Source of the DNA: Alkalithermobacter paradoxus
Lineage (GTDB): Bacteria; Bacillota; Clostridia; Peptostreptococcales; Peptostreptococcaceae
DNA: 64,000 nt
NCBI GenBank assembly: GCA_002029295.1
Contig: MZGW01000001.1
Coordinates: 62,001-126,000, forward strand
Direction: 5' to 3'
Each line of letters begins with the position of its first letter. Position 1 is the first letter of the stretch. The notes under the pieces are model-generated. The model was not told where the DNA came from, searched no databases, and saw only the letters and a program-made list of their open reading frames with translations. Made by a program: the position numbers and the translations under genes. This document shows, in pieces, positions 1 through 9,355 of the stretch.

Positions 1-2
1 AC

Positions 3-650
3 ACTCAAATAGTTGGTGCTAGTGTTAATTTAAAAGGACTTCATATGGCATCTGATACTCAGTTTAATAAAAAGTCATTCACAACAGGTCATACTGGATT
101 TGGGATGCCATTTACAACTTGGCCAGATAGATCAGATGTTCCAAGGTCTGCTGCAAGACCACTAAGATATATGGATAGATATGTAACTGTAAATCAAGGA
201 GAAGTATTTTATATAACAGAAGCATTAGCTCAGCTTGAAGGGCTTGAAAGAGGACCTGCAGGAAATACATCTTTAGCAGCTGCATTTGCAATAGCTAGAG
301 AACTTGATGAAGATAAAATTATAGTAGTTCAAGAAACAGAATATACAGGAGCTGGGAAGCATATACAGCCTCAGCTTACATTTGCAAGAGAAAATGGAAT
401 AGAAATAAAATTTGGAAATCCAGATGATGAGATTGTTGGAGAAAATATAATACTTCCAGAGCATCCATCTATGATAAAAGCTAGAGACCTTGATATGAAC
501 TATATAAGAAGGTCATATATAAAAAATTGTGTAGAAAATAATAAAGTAGATAAAGTAAGTGAAGATGATATTAGATATTTAGTAGAAGAAACAAATTCAA
601 ATGAAGAATTTGTAAAATCAGTACTGAAAGACTTAAATGTACAGTATTAA
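3..650 (+). CDS. ortB: 2-amino-4-oxopentanoate thiolase, beta subunit (3' part only)
   Basis: The reading frame is open from the window edge, so the N-terminal part of the gene lies outside and 215 residues are visible. The protein resembles the PLP-dependent, threonine-synthase-like OrtB subunit, which with OrtA cleaves 2-amino-4-oxopentanoate with CoA to acetyl-CoA and alanine, the last step of oxidative ornithine degradation. The segment GNTSLAAAFAIARE looks like the phosphate-binding loop of fold-type II PLP enzymes. The call rests largely on position, because oraS and oraE follow directly, as in the known ornithine cluster of Acetoanaerobium sticklandii and Clostridioides difficile. An internal ATG at 45 is not the true start, since the upstream residues are in frame and protein-like. 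Confidence 0.85.
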   Translation, partial: TQIVGASVNLKGLHMASDTQFNKKSFTTGHTGFGMPFTTWPDRSDVPRSAARPLRYMDRYVTVNQGEVFYITEALAQLEGLERGPAGNTSLAAAFAIARELDEDKIIVVQETEYTGAGKHIQPQLTFARENGIEIKFGNPDDEIVGENIILPEHPSMIKARDLDMNYIRRSYIKNCVENNKVDKVSEDDIRYLVEETNSNEEFVKSVLKDLNVQY

Positions 651-673
651 TATTATATTTGGGGGTGCACAAA

Positions 674-1036
674 ATGAAAAGGCAAGATGATTTCGCTCAA
701 AGAAGAGCACATTTAGCTAATTTAAGTGATGAAGAATTATACAATAGATTTTGGGAGCTTGCAGAAAAAATAGTAGAACCTTTATTAGAACTTTCAAGAA
801 AAAATACAACTCCATCTATAGAGCGTTCTATTCTTTTAAGAATGGGATTTTCAAGTTTAGAAGCAAAGCCTTTAGTTGAAGGGGCTATAGATAGAGGATT
901 AATGGGAAAAGGTGTAGGACACATAGTATATAGAATTTCAAAAGAGAAAAATATTCCTCTAAGACAGGCTGGTCTTGAGATGATCGAGGGCAAACACTGG
1001 GACGATGCTGTAAAAATCTTTAAAGGAGGAATGTAA
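674..1036 (+). CDS. oraS: D-ornithine 4,5-aminomutase, small subunit
   Basis: This 120-residue protein matches the size and character of OraS, the small subunit of the adenosylcobalamin- and PLP-dependent D-ornithine 4,5-aminomutase. That enzyme turns D-ornithine into 2,4-diaminopentanoate. The start is placed at ATG 674 because GGGGGTG at 661-667 sits at proper spacing; the in-frame TTG at 659 would overlap that ribosome binding site. It lies 23 bases after ortB and ends two bases before oraE, so the two subunits are probably translated together. Confidence 0.93.
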   Translation: MKRQDDFAQRRAHLANLSDEELYNRFWELAEKIVEPLLELSRKNTTPSIERSILLRMGFSSLEAKPLVEGAIDRGLMGKGVGHIVYRISKEKNIPLRQAGLEMIEGKHWDDAVKIFKGGM

Positions 1037-1038
1037 AG

Positions 1039-3252
1039 ATGCAAAAGTTAAATCCAAATGAAAAATTAGATATAAAAAATATTCTTAGTGATTTAGAAAA
1101 TTATAGACCAAAGAGAAGAGGATGGACTTGGAGAAATCATGAGGAGATAGAAATGGGAGGACATAAATACTCTGATTGTTCTACTCCACTTAAAAACTCT
1201 ATAGGTATTCCTGCTGCAGTTCAGTATTTTGAGAATTTAGATCCACAACCGAAAGAAACGATTACAACTGAGATTGCTTCAGGTAGATTTGAAGATGATA
1301 TAAGAAGAATGAGAATGGCAGCTTGGCATGGTGCAGACCATATAATGGTTATAAGAACAGCAGGACAATCACATTACGATGGATTAATAGAGGGAACGCC
1401 TCAAGGAATAGGTGGCATACCTGTAACAAGAAAGCAAGTTAGAGCACAAAGAAAGGCTTTAGACCTTATAGAAGAAGAAGTTGGTAGACCGATAAATTAC
1501 CACTCTTATGTATCTGGGGTTGCAGGTCCAGATATAGCTGTAATGTTTGCAGAAGAAGGGGTTAATGGAGCTCATCAAGATCCACAATACAATGTACTTT
1601 ATAGAAATATAAATATGGTTAGATCTTTTGTTGATGCTGCTGAATCTAAAAAAATAATGGCATGGGCAGATATAGCTCAAATAGATGGAGCACACAATGC
1701 AAATGCAACAGCAAGAGATGCATGGAAAGTTATGCCAGAGCTTATGGTTCAACACGCTATAAACTCTATATTCTCATATAAAGTTGGTATGAAAAAAGAA
1801 AATATATGTTTATCTACAGTACCACCTTCAGCATCTCCAGTACCATGCATAAAATACGATCTTCCGTATGCAGTTGCCTTAAGAGATTTATTTGATGAAT
1901 ACAAAATGAGAGCACAACAAAATACAAAGTACATAACTTCTTCATCAAGAGAAGCTACAGTTACACATGTTATGAATATGATGATTTCAAAGCTTACAAG
2001 AGCTGATATTCAATCTACAATAACTCCTGATGAAGGAAGAAACGTTCCATGGCATGTATACAACATAGAAGCATGTGATACTGCTAAACAAACATTAGTG
2101 GGATTAGATGGATTACTTGAAATGGTTGAAATCAAGAAAGATGGATACTTGCCTGAAAAGGTTAGAGAACTTAAAGAAAGAGCTATTTTATACATGGAGG
2201 AAATCCTAGAAGTAGGTGGATACTTTAATGCAGTTGAACAAGGATTCTTTGTTGACTCAGGAATGTACCCAGAGAAGAATGGTGATGGTATAGTAAGAAA
2301 AATTAATGGTGGTATAGGAGCAGGAAATGTATTTGAAAGAGATGAAGACTATATGGCTCCTGTAACTGCTCACTTTGGATACAATAATGTGGCTCAATAC
2401 GATGAGAATGCAGTAGATAATCCATCTATTTTAATTGATGGATGTACACTTGAAAAGCCAGAAAAAATAATATTCATAGATGAATTAGACGAATTTGATA
2501 ATGTAAATACTAGATTAAAAGAAACAGAAATGTATAGAAATTCAGATGTAATAAAGCCAGAGGTTGAGTGGCTTGCAGATGGAACTGTTCAAATAGAAGT
2601 AACTCTGCCAACTAGCAAAAGAGTTGCTGAATTTGCAGCTGTTGAATTTGCTAAGAAAATGAATCTAAATGATCCTGAAGTAATTCATGTTGAGGTACTT
2701 CATCCATCTGAAGGAACTAGAGTACAATTAAAAGGTAAAGTAGACATAAGCATAGATATAAGCACACTAGAAATTCCAGAAGAACCAGAAGTAATGAGTA
2801 ACGAAGAACTTTGGGAAGAAATAGAAAAAAGACCTATGAAAGTTGTTACAGCTACAGTAGGAGAAGATGAACACTCAGTTGGTCTTAGAGAGATAATAGA
2901 TATAAAACATGGTGGTATAGAAAAATGGGGTATAGAAGTTGAATACCTTGGAACTTCTTGCCCTGTAGAAAAACTTGTAGATGCAGCAATAGAACTTAAT
3001 GCAGATGCTATACTTGCATCAACTATAATAAGCCATGACGATACTCACTACAAGAATATGAAAAAACTTCATGAATACGCTGTTGAAAAGGGAGTAAGAG
3101 ATAAAATAATGATAGTATGTGGTGGAACTCAAGTTACTCCAGAAATAGCAGTAAAACAAGGTGTTGATGCAGGATTTGGAAGAGGAACTAAAGGAATTAA
3201 TGTTGCTACATTCTTAGTTAAGAGAAGAAGAGAAATGTTAGAAAACAGATAA
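1039..3252 (+). CDS. oraE: D-ornithine 4,5-aminomutase, large subunit
   Basis: This 737-residue protein is the catalytic subunit that binds PLP and adenosylcobalamin. The C-terminal Rossmann-like B12 domain carries the base-off signature D-x-H-x-x-G at DEHSVG, with the cobalt-ligating His at residue 612. Eleven residues later Lys623, in IIDIKHGG, corresponds in spacing to His618/Lys629 of the structurally studied A. sticklandii enzyme, where that lysine holds PLP. The N-terminal half would be the TIM barrel. AAAGGAGGA at 1022-1030 overlaps the end of oraS and drives this start. Confidence 0.96.
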   Translation: MQKLNPNEKLDIKNILSDLENYRPKRRGWTWRNHEEIEMGGHKYSDCSTPLKNSIGIPAAVQYFENLDPQPKETITTEIASGRFEDDIRRMRMAAWHGADHIMVIRTAGQSHYDGLIEGTPQGIGGIPVTRKQVRAQRKALDLIEEEVGRPINYHSYVSGVAGPDIAVMFAEEGVNGAHQDPQYNVLYRNINMVRSFVDAAESKKIMAWADIAQIDGAHNANATARDAWKVMPELMVQHAINSIFSYKVGMKKENICLSTVPPSASPVPCIKYDLPYAVALRDLFDEYKMRAQQNTKYITSSSREATVTHVMNMMISKLTRADIQSTITPDEGRNVPWHVYNIEACDTAKQTLVGLDGLLEMVEIKKDGYLPEKVRELKERAILYMEEILEVGGYFNAVEQGFFVDSGMYPEKNGDGIVRKINGGIGAGNVFERDEDYMAPVTAHFGYNNVAQYDENAVDNPSILIDGCTLEKPEKIIFIDELDEFDNVNTRLKETEMYRNSDVIKPEVEWLADGTVQIEVTLPTSKRVAEFAAVEFAKKMNLNDPEVIHVEVLHPSEGTRVQLKGKVDISIDISTLEIPEEPEVMSNEELWEEIEKRPMKVVTATVGEDEHSVGLREIIDIKHGGIEKWGIEVEYLGTSCPVEKLVDAAIELNADAILASTIISHDDTHYKNMKKLHEYAVEKGVRDKIMIVCGGTQVTPEIAVKQGVDAGFGRGTKGINVATFLVKRRREMLENR

Positions 3253-3262
3253 GACTAAAAAA

Positions 3263-3296
3263 TTGGTTCATACATTATGTATGAACCAAACTTTTA
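3263..3296 (+). terminator. Intra-operon hairpin after oraE
   Basis: TTGGTTCATAC and GTATGAACCAA form a perfect 11-bp stem around a 5-base loop, followed only by ACTTTT. The weak T-run suggests a leaky terminator or an mRNA-stabilising 3' hairpin rather than a full stop, since the next ornithine genes are co-oriented and lack an obvious promoter of their own. Confidence 0.6.
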
Positions 3297-3317
3297 TAAT
3301 GAAAGAAGGAGATAATC

Positions 3318-4676
3318 TTGAATATAGATGTTTTGGTTGCAGAAATAGGTAGCACAACGACTGTAGTAAATGCATTTAAAGATATCAATACAGAAAATCC
3401 CAAATTCATAGGTCAAGGTCAAGCTCCAACTTCAGTATTAGAAGGAGATGTAAGAATAGGTCTTAATGAGGCAGTAAAAGATCTAGCTAAAAACTTATGT
3501 ACTGATAATATTGAATATAAAGAAATGCTTGCAACATCAAGTGCAGCAGGCGGTCTTAAAATGACTGTTCATGGTCTTGCATATGATATGACAGCTAGAG
3601 CAGCGAAAGAGGCAGCATTAGGAGCAGGAGCCATTATACATAAAGTAACAGCAGGAAAGCTTAGAAGAACTGATATAAAGGAAATAAAAGAAATAAATCC
3701 GAATATAATACTAATTGCTGGAGGAGTAGATTATGGAGAGCGAGATACAGCTCTTTATAATGCAGAGCTTATAGCAAGTATGAAGTTGAATATTCCAGTA
3801 ATTTATGCAGGAAATATTGAAAATAGAGAAGAAATAAAACTTATATTTGAAGATACGGGATACAAACTATACATTGTAGACAATGTATACCCTAAAATAG
3901 ATGTATTAAATGTAGAACCAACTAGAAAAGTAATACAAGATGCTTTTGAAGAACATATAATACATGCTCCTGGCATGCAACATGTAAGAGATATTGTAAA
4001 TGGACCTATTATCCCAACTCCAGGATCGGTTATGGAGTGTACAAAACTTTTATATGAAAATATAGGAGATTTAATAGTTATAGATGTAGGGGGAGCAACA
4101 ACAGATTTACATTCTGTAACAGACGGAAGTGAAGAAATAAATAGAATACTAATAAGTCCAGAACCTCTAGCTAAAAGAACAGTAGAAGGGGATTTAGGTG
4201 TATATGTAAACATGAAGAACATAGTAGATCTTATAGGTCTTGAAAAATTAGAACAAGAATTAGGATCAAATATACAAAATTTAATAAATAATCATAAGCC
4301 AATACCTAAAACAGATGATGAGATAAGATTTGTAGAAAGACTTACAAAAGAAGCAGTACTAAAGGCAGTAGAAAGACATGCAGGAAGAATAAGAAGTCTT
4401 TATGGTGCAGGGGGCAAAACTTCAGTTGCAGAGGGGAAAGATTTATCACAGGTTAAATACATTATCGGGACAGGAGGAGCTTTAACAAGACTTCCTAATA
4501 GAGTAGAAATAATGAAAGAAATACCAAAACATAATAAAACAGGGGCATTATTATTCCCAACTAAAGAAGCTAAGGTGCTAGTTGATAATGATTATATAAT
4601 GGCTTCATTAGGAGTTTTATCAAAAAAATATAAAGAAGCTGCACTAAAGCTTGTAAAGCAAAGTTTAAATATCTAG
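3318..4676 (+). CDS. GlmL/Or-4-like ASKHA ATPase of the ornithine cluster
   Basis: This 452-residue protein belongs to the GlmL (MutL of glutamate mutase) family of actin/Hsp70-like ATPases. The two phosphate-binding loops are visible as AEIGSTTT near the N-terminus and DVGGATTD near residue 258. Homologues accompany B12-dependent carbon-skeleton and amino mutases, including the Or-4 gene of the ornithine cluster. A role in assembly or reactivation of the B12 enzyme is inferred, not shown. The start is TTG at 3318, with AAGGAG six bases upstream. Confidence 0.85.
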   Translation: MNIDVLVAEIGSTTTVVNAFKDINTENPKFIGQGQAPTSVLEGDVRIGLNEAVKDLAKNLCTDNIEYKEMLATSSAAGGLKMTVHGLAYDMTARAAKEAALGAGAIIHKVTAGKLRRTDIKEIKEINPNIILIAGGVDYGERDTALYNAELIASMKLNIPVIYAGNIENREEIKLIFEDTGYKLYIVDNVYPKIDVLNVEPTRKVIQDAFEEHIIHAPGMQHVRDIVNGPIIPTPGSVMECTKLLYENIGDLIVIDVGGATTDLHSVTDGSEEINRILISPEPLAKRTVEGDLGVYVNMKNIVDLIGLEKLEQELGSNIQNLINNHKPIPKTDDEIRFVERLTKEAVLKAVERHAGRIRSLYGAGGKTSVAEGKDLSQVKYIIGTGGALTRLPNRVEIMKEIPKHNKTGALLFPTKEAKVLVDNDYIMASLGVLSKKYKEAALKLVKQSLNI

Positions 4677-4687
4677 GGGTGAGATAA

Positions 4688-5749
4688 TTGTATCCAAGAC
4701 TTGAAGTAAATATCCAAAAAATAAAAGAAAATACTAAACTGTTAGTTGAAAAGTGCAGAAAAGAAAATATAGAAGTAGCAGCAGTTACAAAAGTATATTG
4801 TGCACTTCCAGAAGTTGTAGAAGCTTTAGAAGATACAGGTATAAAATACATAGCAGACTCTAGAATACAAAATCTTAAAAAATTAAAACATATAAACTTA
4901 CCTAAGGTTCTTCTTAGAATACCTATGATGAGTGAAATAGAGGAACTTGTACAATATGTAGATATAAGTCTAAATTCAGAAATTGAAGTAATAAAAAAGA
5001 TAGATCAAGAGGCTAGAAAAATAAATAAAGTACAAAATATAGCCCTGATGGTTGACTTAGGAGATTTAAGAGAAGGATATTTCAAAGAAGAAGAATTATT
5101 TGAATGTGTTTCTCAAGTTCTGAATTTAAAAAATATAAATCTTATAGGACTTGGAACAAATCTAACTTGTTACGGGGCGATAATTCCTTCAAGAGAAAAT
5201 ACTCAAAGATTAGCTAGTTTATCAAGAGAAATCGAGAATAGATTTAATATAAAACTTAGCTTCGTATCTGGAGGAAATTCTAGTTCGCTACACTTAATAG
5301 ACAAAGAAGATATGCCAAAGGAGATAACAAATTTAAGATTAGGAGAAGCTATAGCACTAGGCAGAGAAACTGCTTATGGAGATAAAATAAAAGGGGCTCA
5401 TCAAGATGCTTTCAAATTAGTGTGTGAAATAGTTGAGTTAAAAGAAAAACCATCTCTTCCAATTGGAGAGATAGGAATGGATGCATTCGGGAATAAACCT
5501 GTGTATGAAGATAGGGGAATAAGAAAGAGAGCTATTATAGGAATAGGAAAGCAAGATATAAATGTATGTGGAATAATACCTTTAGACACTAAGATAGATA
5601 TATTAGGAGCAAGCTCAGATCACCTTATATTAGATGTTACAGAAAGTGATATAGAATATAAAGTGGGAGATAAAGTGGAATTTAATTTAGAATATGGTGG
5701 ACTTATGGCTGCAGCCACAAGTGAATATGTTACTAAGATATTCGTATAA
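4688..5749 (+). CDS. orr: Ornithine racemase (alanine racemase N-terminal fold, PLP)
   Basis: This 353-residue protein has the fold-type III alanine racemase barrel, with the PLP lysine at Lys35 in AAVTKVYCA. In clostridial ornithine clusters this gene encodes the racemase that converts L- to D-ornithine, the substrate of OraSE. It starts with TTG at 4688 behind GGGGTGAG at 4676-4683, close to the preceding gene. A strong terminator follows, so it closes the operon here. The nhaC-type antiporter seen downstream in some relatives is absent. Confidence 0.88.
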   Translation: MYPRLEVNIQKIKENTKLLVEKCRKENIEVAAVTKVYCALPEVVEALEDTGIKYIADSRIQNLKKLKHINLPKVLLRIPMMSEIEELVQYVDISLNSEIEVIKKIDQEARKINKVQNIALMVDLGDLREGYFKEEELFECVSQVLNLKNINLIGLGTNLTCYGAIIPSRENTQRLASLSREIENRFNIKLSFVSGGNSSSLHLIDKEDMPKEITNLRLGEAIALGRETAYGDKIKGAHQDAFKLVCEIVELKEKPSLPIGEIGMDAFGNKPVYEDRGIRKRAIIGIGKQDINVCGIIPLDTKIDILGASSDHLILDVTESDIEYKVGDKVEFNLEYGGLMAAATSEYVTKIFV

Positions 5750-5757
5750 GAAATTGT

Positions 5758-5788
5758 AGGTTAGATTGAAAAATCTAACCTATTTTAA
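5758..5788 (+). terminator. Terminator of the ornithine operon
   Basis: AGGTTAGATT / AATCTAACCT gives a perfect 10-bp stem with a GAAA tetraloop, followed by ATTTTAATTT. Confidence 0.85.
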
Positions 5789-5890
5789 TTTAGAAAAGAA
5801 AATTATGATAATAATTTAAAATTTAATTCCAGAATCTACTTATATGAAATAGACTAATAAAGAGCAAATAAATCGTTAGGAGGTAAATGT

Positions 5891-6826
5891 ATGAGTTTAC
5901 TAAAGGTAGAAAACCTAAGTAAAGAGTTTAACAGCATAAAAGCGGTAAATGGGATAAACTTTGAGGTAAATTCTGGTGATATATTAGGTTTGTTAGGTCC
6001 AAATGGAGCTGGTAAATCAACTACAATATCTATGATATCAACTTTGATTAGACCTAGCAGTGGAGATATATTATATAAAGGTGAAAGTATAGTAAAAAAT
6101 CCAAAAATTATTCAAAAAAATCTAGGAGTTGTTCCTCAAGAGATAGCACTTTATCCAACACTATCAGGATATGAGAATCTAAAGTTTTGGGGAAATATAT
6201 ATGGTCTAAGAGGTAGAGTCTTAAAAGAAAGAATAGATGAAATTTCAGAAATAATAGGTATTAAAGATAGACTAAAAGACAAAGTAGAAAAGTATTCTGG
6301 AGGCATGAAAAGAAGAATTAATATAGGAGCTTCAATACTTCATAAACCTGAAATACTTATAATGGATGAGCCAACTGTAGGAATAGACCCACAGTCGAGA
6401 AATCATATATTACAAACAATATTAGATCTTAACAAACAGGGAATGACAATAATATATACAAGCCACTATATGGAAGAAGTAGAGCAGTTGTGCAATAAGA
6501 TAAGCATAATGGATAAAGGAAAGATAATAGCATGCGGAACTAAAGAAGAATTGATTCAAATAATAAAAGACAATAATAAAATAACTCTAAGGTTTGATGA
6601 TGTTACAGATACTCTTATACAAAACATAAAAACTATAGATTATATAAAAGAAGTTAAAGTAGAAGGTGAGGATATAGTTGTTTTGAGTGATAACGCTAAT
6701 AATATATTTAAAGATATAATAAATAAACTGAGTCAATTAGATAGTGAAATATTATCTATAGAAGTTGAAAAGCCTAATTTAGAAACAGTATTTCTTCATT
6801 TAACAGGAAGAGCTTTAAGAGATTAG
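5891..6826 (+). CDS. ABC transporter ATP-binding protein (drug/antibiotic export type)
   Basis: This 311-residue ABC ATPase has Walker A GPNGAGKST at residues 36-44, Q-loop VVPQE, signature SGGMKRR from residue 136 and Walker B ILIMDEP with Asp159/Glu160. The extra C-terminal domain of about 90 residues is typical of the DrrA/CcmA-like export subfamily. AGGAGGTAA precedes ATG 5891. Two ABC-2 type permeases follow directly, so the three genes make a heterodimeric exporter. The substrate cannot be read from sequence. Confidence 0.93.
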   Translation: MSLLKVENLSKEFNSIKAVNGINFEVNSGDILGLLGPNGAGKSTTISMISTLIRPSSGDILYKGESIVKNPKIIQKNLGVVPQEIALYPTLSGYENLKFWGNIYGLRGRVLKERIDEISEIIGIKDRLKDKVEKYSGGMKRRINIGASILHKPEILIMDEPTVGIDPQSRNHILQTILDLNKQGMTIIYTSHYMEEVEQLCNKISIMDKGKIIACGTKEELIQIIKDNNKITLRFDDVTDTLIQNIKTIDYIKEVKVEGEDIVVLSDNANNIFKDIINKLSQLDSEILSIEVEKPNLETVFLHLTGRALRD

Positions 6827-6837
6827 GGGGGATGACT

Positions 6838-8157
6838 TTGGGTGCTATAGATATAATTATAAAGGACTTGAAAGTACTTATCAGTGATAGAAAAGCTTTG
6901 GGGATTCTAATTTTGATGCCTATAATACTAACAACTATATTAAGTTATGCACTGAAAGGAGCATTCACGAATACACCTAAAAGTAGAGTTGAGATAGCTA
7001 TTGTAAAAAACTATGATAGACAAGAGCAAATAAATAAATTAGGAAATGAAAGTATAAATGGCGATGAAATAGTAAAACAGCTAGACGTTGAAAAGATATT
7101 TATTGATGAATTTTTAGGAAGTGAAGAAATACAGAAGATAATTCAATATAGAGTAGTTGATGAAAAAGAAGGAATGAATCTACTTAAAAACAGAGAGATA
7201 TCGTCAGTAGTTATACTAAAGGAAGATTTTATATACGATATGACAATAAATCTTCTAACTACATCAACCAATAAAGTTAAAATAGATATTGTAGCAGATC
7301 CAGATAAATATATAAGTAGGCAGATAGTAGAGCAGATTATAAATGGGTTTTGTGATACGATGTCATCAATTATTATAGGCAAGAATGTACTTGAGAAAGT
7401 GATGACAGAAGAAGGAATTCAATACCAATATATAGGCAATGTTATAGAAGAAATAAATAAGTCTATTCTAGATACTAAAGTGGACATAAATTATACAAAT
7501 ACTAAAGGAAAAGACCCTATAACAAGTTCGGATTATTACTCTGTTGCTATGGCAACAATGTTTATATTGTTTGCAGCTGGTTATGGAAGCAAGATGTTAC
7601 TAGAAGAAAAAGACAATATAACTTATCAAAGAATGATGATATCTGGGATTTCGAAGTGGAAAGTAGTTGTAGGGAAATTTATAGCCTTATTTTTGATAGC
7701 TCTAGGTCAAATATCTATTTTGATAATATACTCAACAATAACTCTAAAAGTTAACTGGGGGAATTTGTATTTAGTTACAATTATATCACTATGCTCCGTA
7801 TTTAGTATAGCAGGACTAGGTACTATGATTGCAGCTATAACATACAGGGTAGGAAACTATAAAATGGCTAATGCATTTGAATCTGTAATAATTCAAATTA
7901 TGGCACTACTAGGTGGAAGTTTCTTTCCTATAGATATCTTACCTAGCTTTATACAAAGGTTCAGTATATTGTCTTTAAATGGTCTAGCATTAAAGTCATA
8001 TCTTAGCGTTATTTCAGGATATGGAATGAAAGATATAGCTACTAATATTATAACACTTATAGTAATTGGTATTATATTTACATGTATTGCAGTTTACGTA
8101 TTAGTTATAGAGGGGAGGGGTAGCTATGATGAGTATACTAAAGTTAAGACTACTTAG
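6838..8157 (+). CDS. ABC-2 type permease, first subunit
   Basis: This is a membrane protein of about 439 residues with one N-terminal transmembrane segment, a large extracytoplasmic domain of about 200 residues and then a block of about five transmembrane segments. This is the ABC2_membrane_3 architecture that pairs with CcmA-type ATPases. The start is taken as TTG 6838 because GGGGGG at 6826-6831 lies six bases upstream. The in-frame ATG at 6832 directly abuts that sequence, leaving no spacer. It runs into the second permease with a 32-base overlap. Confidence 0.85.
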   Translation: MGAIDIIIKDLKVLISDRKALGILILMPIILTTILSYALKGAFTNTPKSRVEIAIVKNYDRQEQINKLGNESINGDEIVKQLDVEKIFIDEFLGSEEIQKIIQYRVVDEKEGMNLLKNREISSVVILKEDFIYDMTINLLTTSTNKVKIDIVADPDKYISRQIVEQIINGFCDTMSSIIIGKNVLEKVMTEEGIQYQYIGNVIEEINKSILDTKVDINYTNTKGKDPITSSDYYSVAMATMFILFAAGYGSKMLLEEKDNITYQRMMISGISKWKVVVGKFIALFLIALGQISILIIYSTITLKVNWGNLYLVTIISLCSVFSIAGLGTMIAAITYRVGNYKMANAFESVIIQIMALLGGSFFPIDILPSFIQRFSILSLNGLALKSYLSVISGYGMKDIATNIITLIVIGIIFTCIAVYVLVIEGRGSYDEYTKVKTT

Positions 8158-9277
8158 ACTTCGCGAAGACTATTTGGTATTTATTATAATGACAATAATG
8201 GCTTTGGGATTTACATTTATATTTGGTGTTTCAATGAGTGAATATAGACCTAGCGTTATAATTGTAGATAAAGATCAAACGGAGTATTCAAAGGCTATAA
8301 TAGAGGAAATAAAACAATTTGATAATTTTATTTACGATATATCAGATTATGATAATGCTATAAAAAGTGTAGATGAAGGAAGTGTATTAACATCTATCGT
8401 AATAGAAAAAGGGTTTGGAGATGATGTAAGAAGCGGCAAAACTCCATCTATAGTTGTGATAAAAACTAATGATGATAGAGATATTTTTGTACTTGAGAAT
8501 ATAGTTTCAACTATCACAAAAAAGATGATTAATAATTCAAAAATAGCACATATAGCAGCTAGGTATTTATATGATATAAATAATGTATACGATAGAGTAT
8601 ATGAAAAGGCTTCACATGAATGGAAAAACAATAAACCTATAAGTGTTACTACACAAATTTTGAATGTAGAAAGCAAAAGTTATGATTCTTTAAAGTATAG
8701 TTTGATAGGATTTTCTGTATTTTTTTCTATGTATACAATTGTATTTGGGGTTGGAACTATACTAAACGATAAGCAGAATAATACCTGGCAAAGAATTATA
8801 ATATCTCCTGTTTCTAATAGTGCTATATTAGGGGGGACTATGTTGGTGACATTTTTGATAGGATCAATTCAGCTAGGGGTATTGATATTAGCTGGAAAAT
8901 ATATGTTTAATATTGACTGGGGAAGCAGCATTTCAGGATTATTACTCATAGTAGTTTCTTTTATATTTGCGGTTACATGCCTTGGATTACTTCTTTCAGG
9001 AATGGTAAAAACGCATTCACAGCTTAGCGCAGTTACTCCTATAGTTTTAACAAGTACAGCAATGTTAGGAGGTTGTATGTGGCCTCTTGAATTTGTTGAT
9101 TCTAAGGTATTGTTATTTATTGCAAATTTTGTTCCACAAAAGTGGGCCGTTGAGGGTATGCAAAAAATAGCAATGTACGGATATGGCTTTGAGGGGGCGA
9201 TAGTTCCTTCTATAGTTTTAATTTCTATGGGAGTTGTATTTCTTTTTATAGGAATAAGACTTATTAAATTTGAGTAG
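8126..9277 (+). CDS. ABC-2 type permease, second subunit
   Basis: This 383-residue protein has the same plan as the preceding permease: an N-terminal membrane helix, an extracytoplasmic domain, then about five helices. It probably forms a heterodimer with that permease. ATG 8126 is preceded by AGGGGAGGGG at 8111-8120, inside the end of the upstream gene, which implies translational coupling. Confidence 0.85.
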   Translation: MMSILKLRLLRLREDYLVFIIMTIMALGFTFIFGVSMSEYRPSVIIVDKDQTEYSKAIIEEIKQFDNFIYDISDYDNAIKSVDEGSVLTSIVIEKGFGDDVRSGKTPSIVVIKTNDDRDIFVLENIVSTITKKMINNSKIAHIAARYLYDINNVYDRVYEKASHEWKNNKPISVTTQILNVESKSYDSLKYSLIGFSVFFSMYTIVFGVGTILNDKQNNTWQRIIISPVSNSAILGGTMLVTFLIGSIQLGVLILAGKYMFNIDWGSSISGLLLIVVSFIFAVTCLGLLLSGMVKTHSQLSAVTPIVLTSTAMLGGCMWPLEFVDSKVLLFIANFVPQKWAVEGMQKIAMYGYGFEGAIVPSIVLISMGVVFLFIGIRLIKFE

Positions 9278-9304
9278 AGAGATTATATCTCTCTATTTTT
9301 ATTA
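9275..9304 (+). terminator. Terminator of the ABC exporter operon
   Basis: TAGAGAGAT / ATCTCTCTA stem with a TAT loop, starting at the stop codon of the second permease and followed by TTTTTATTAT. Confidence 0.85.
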
Positions 9305-9355
9305 TATTTTGATATAATTAACTCATATAATAATTAATTACACGGAGATGATGGA

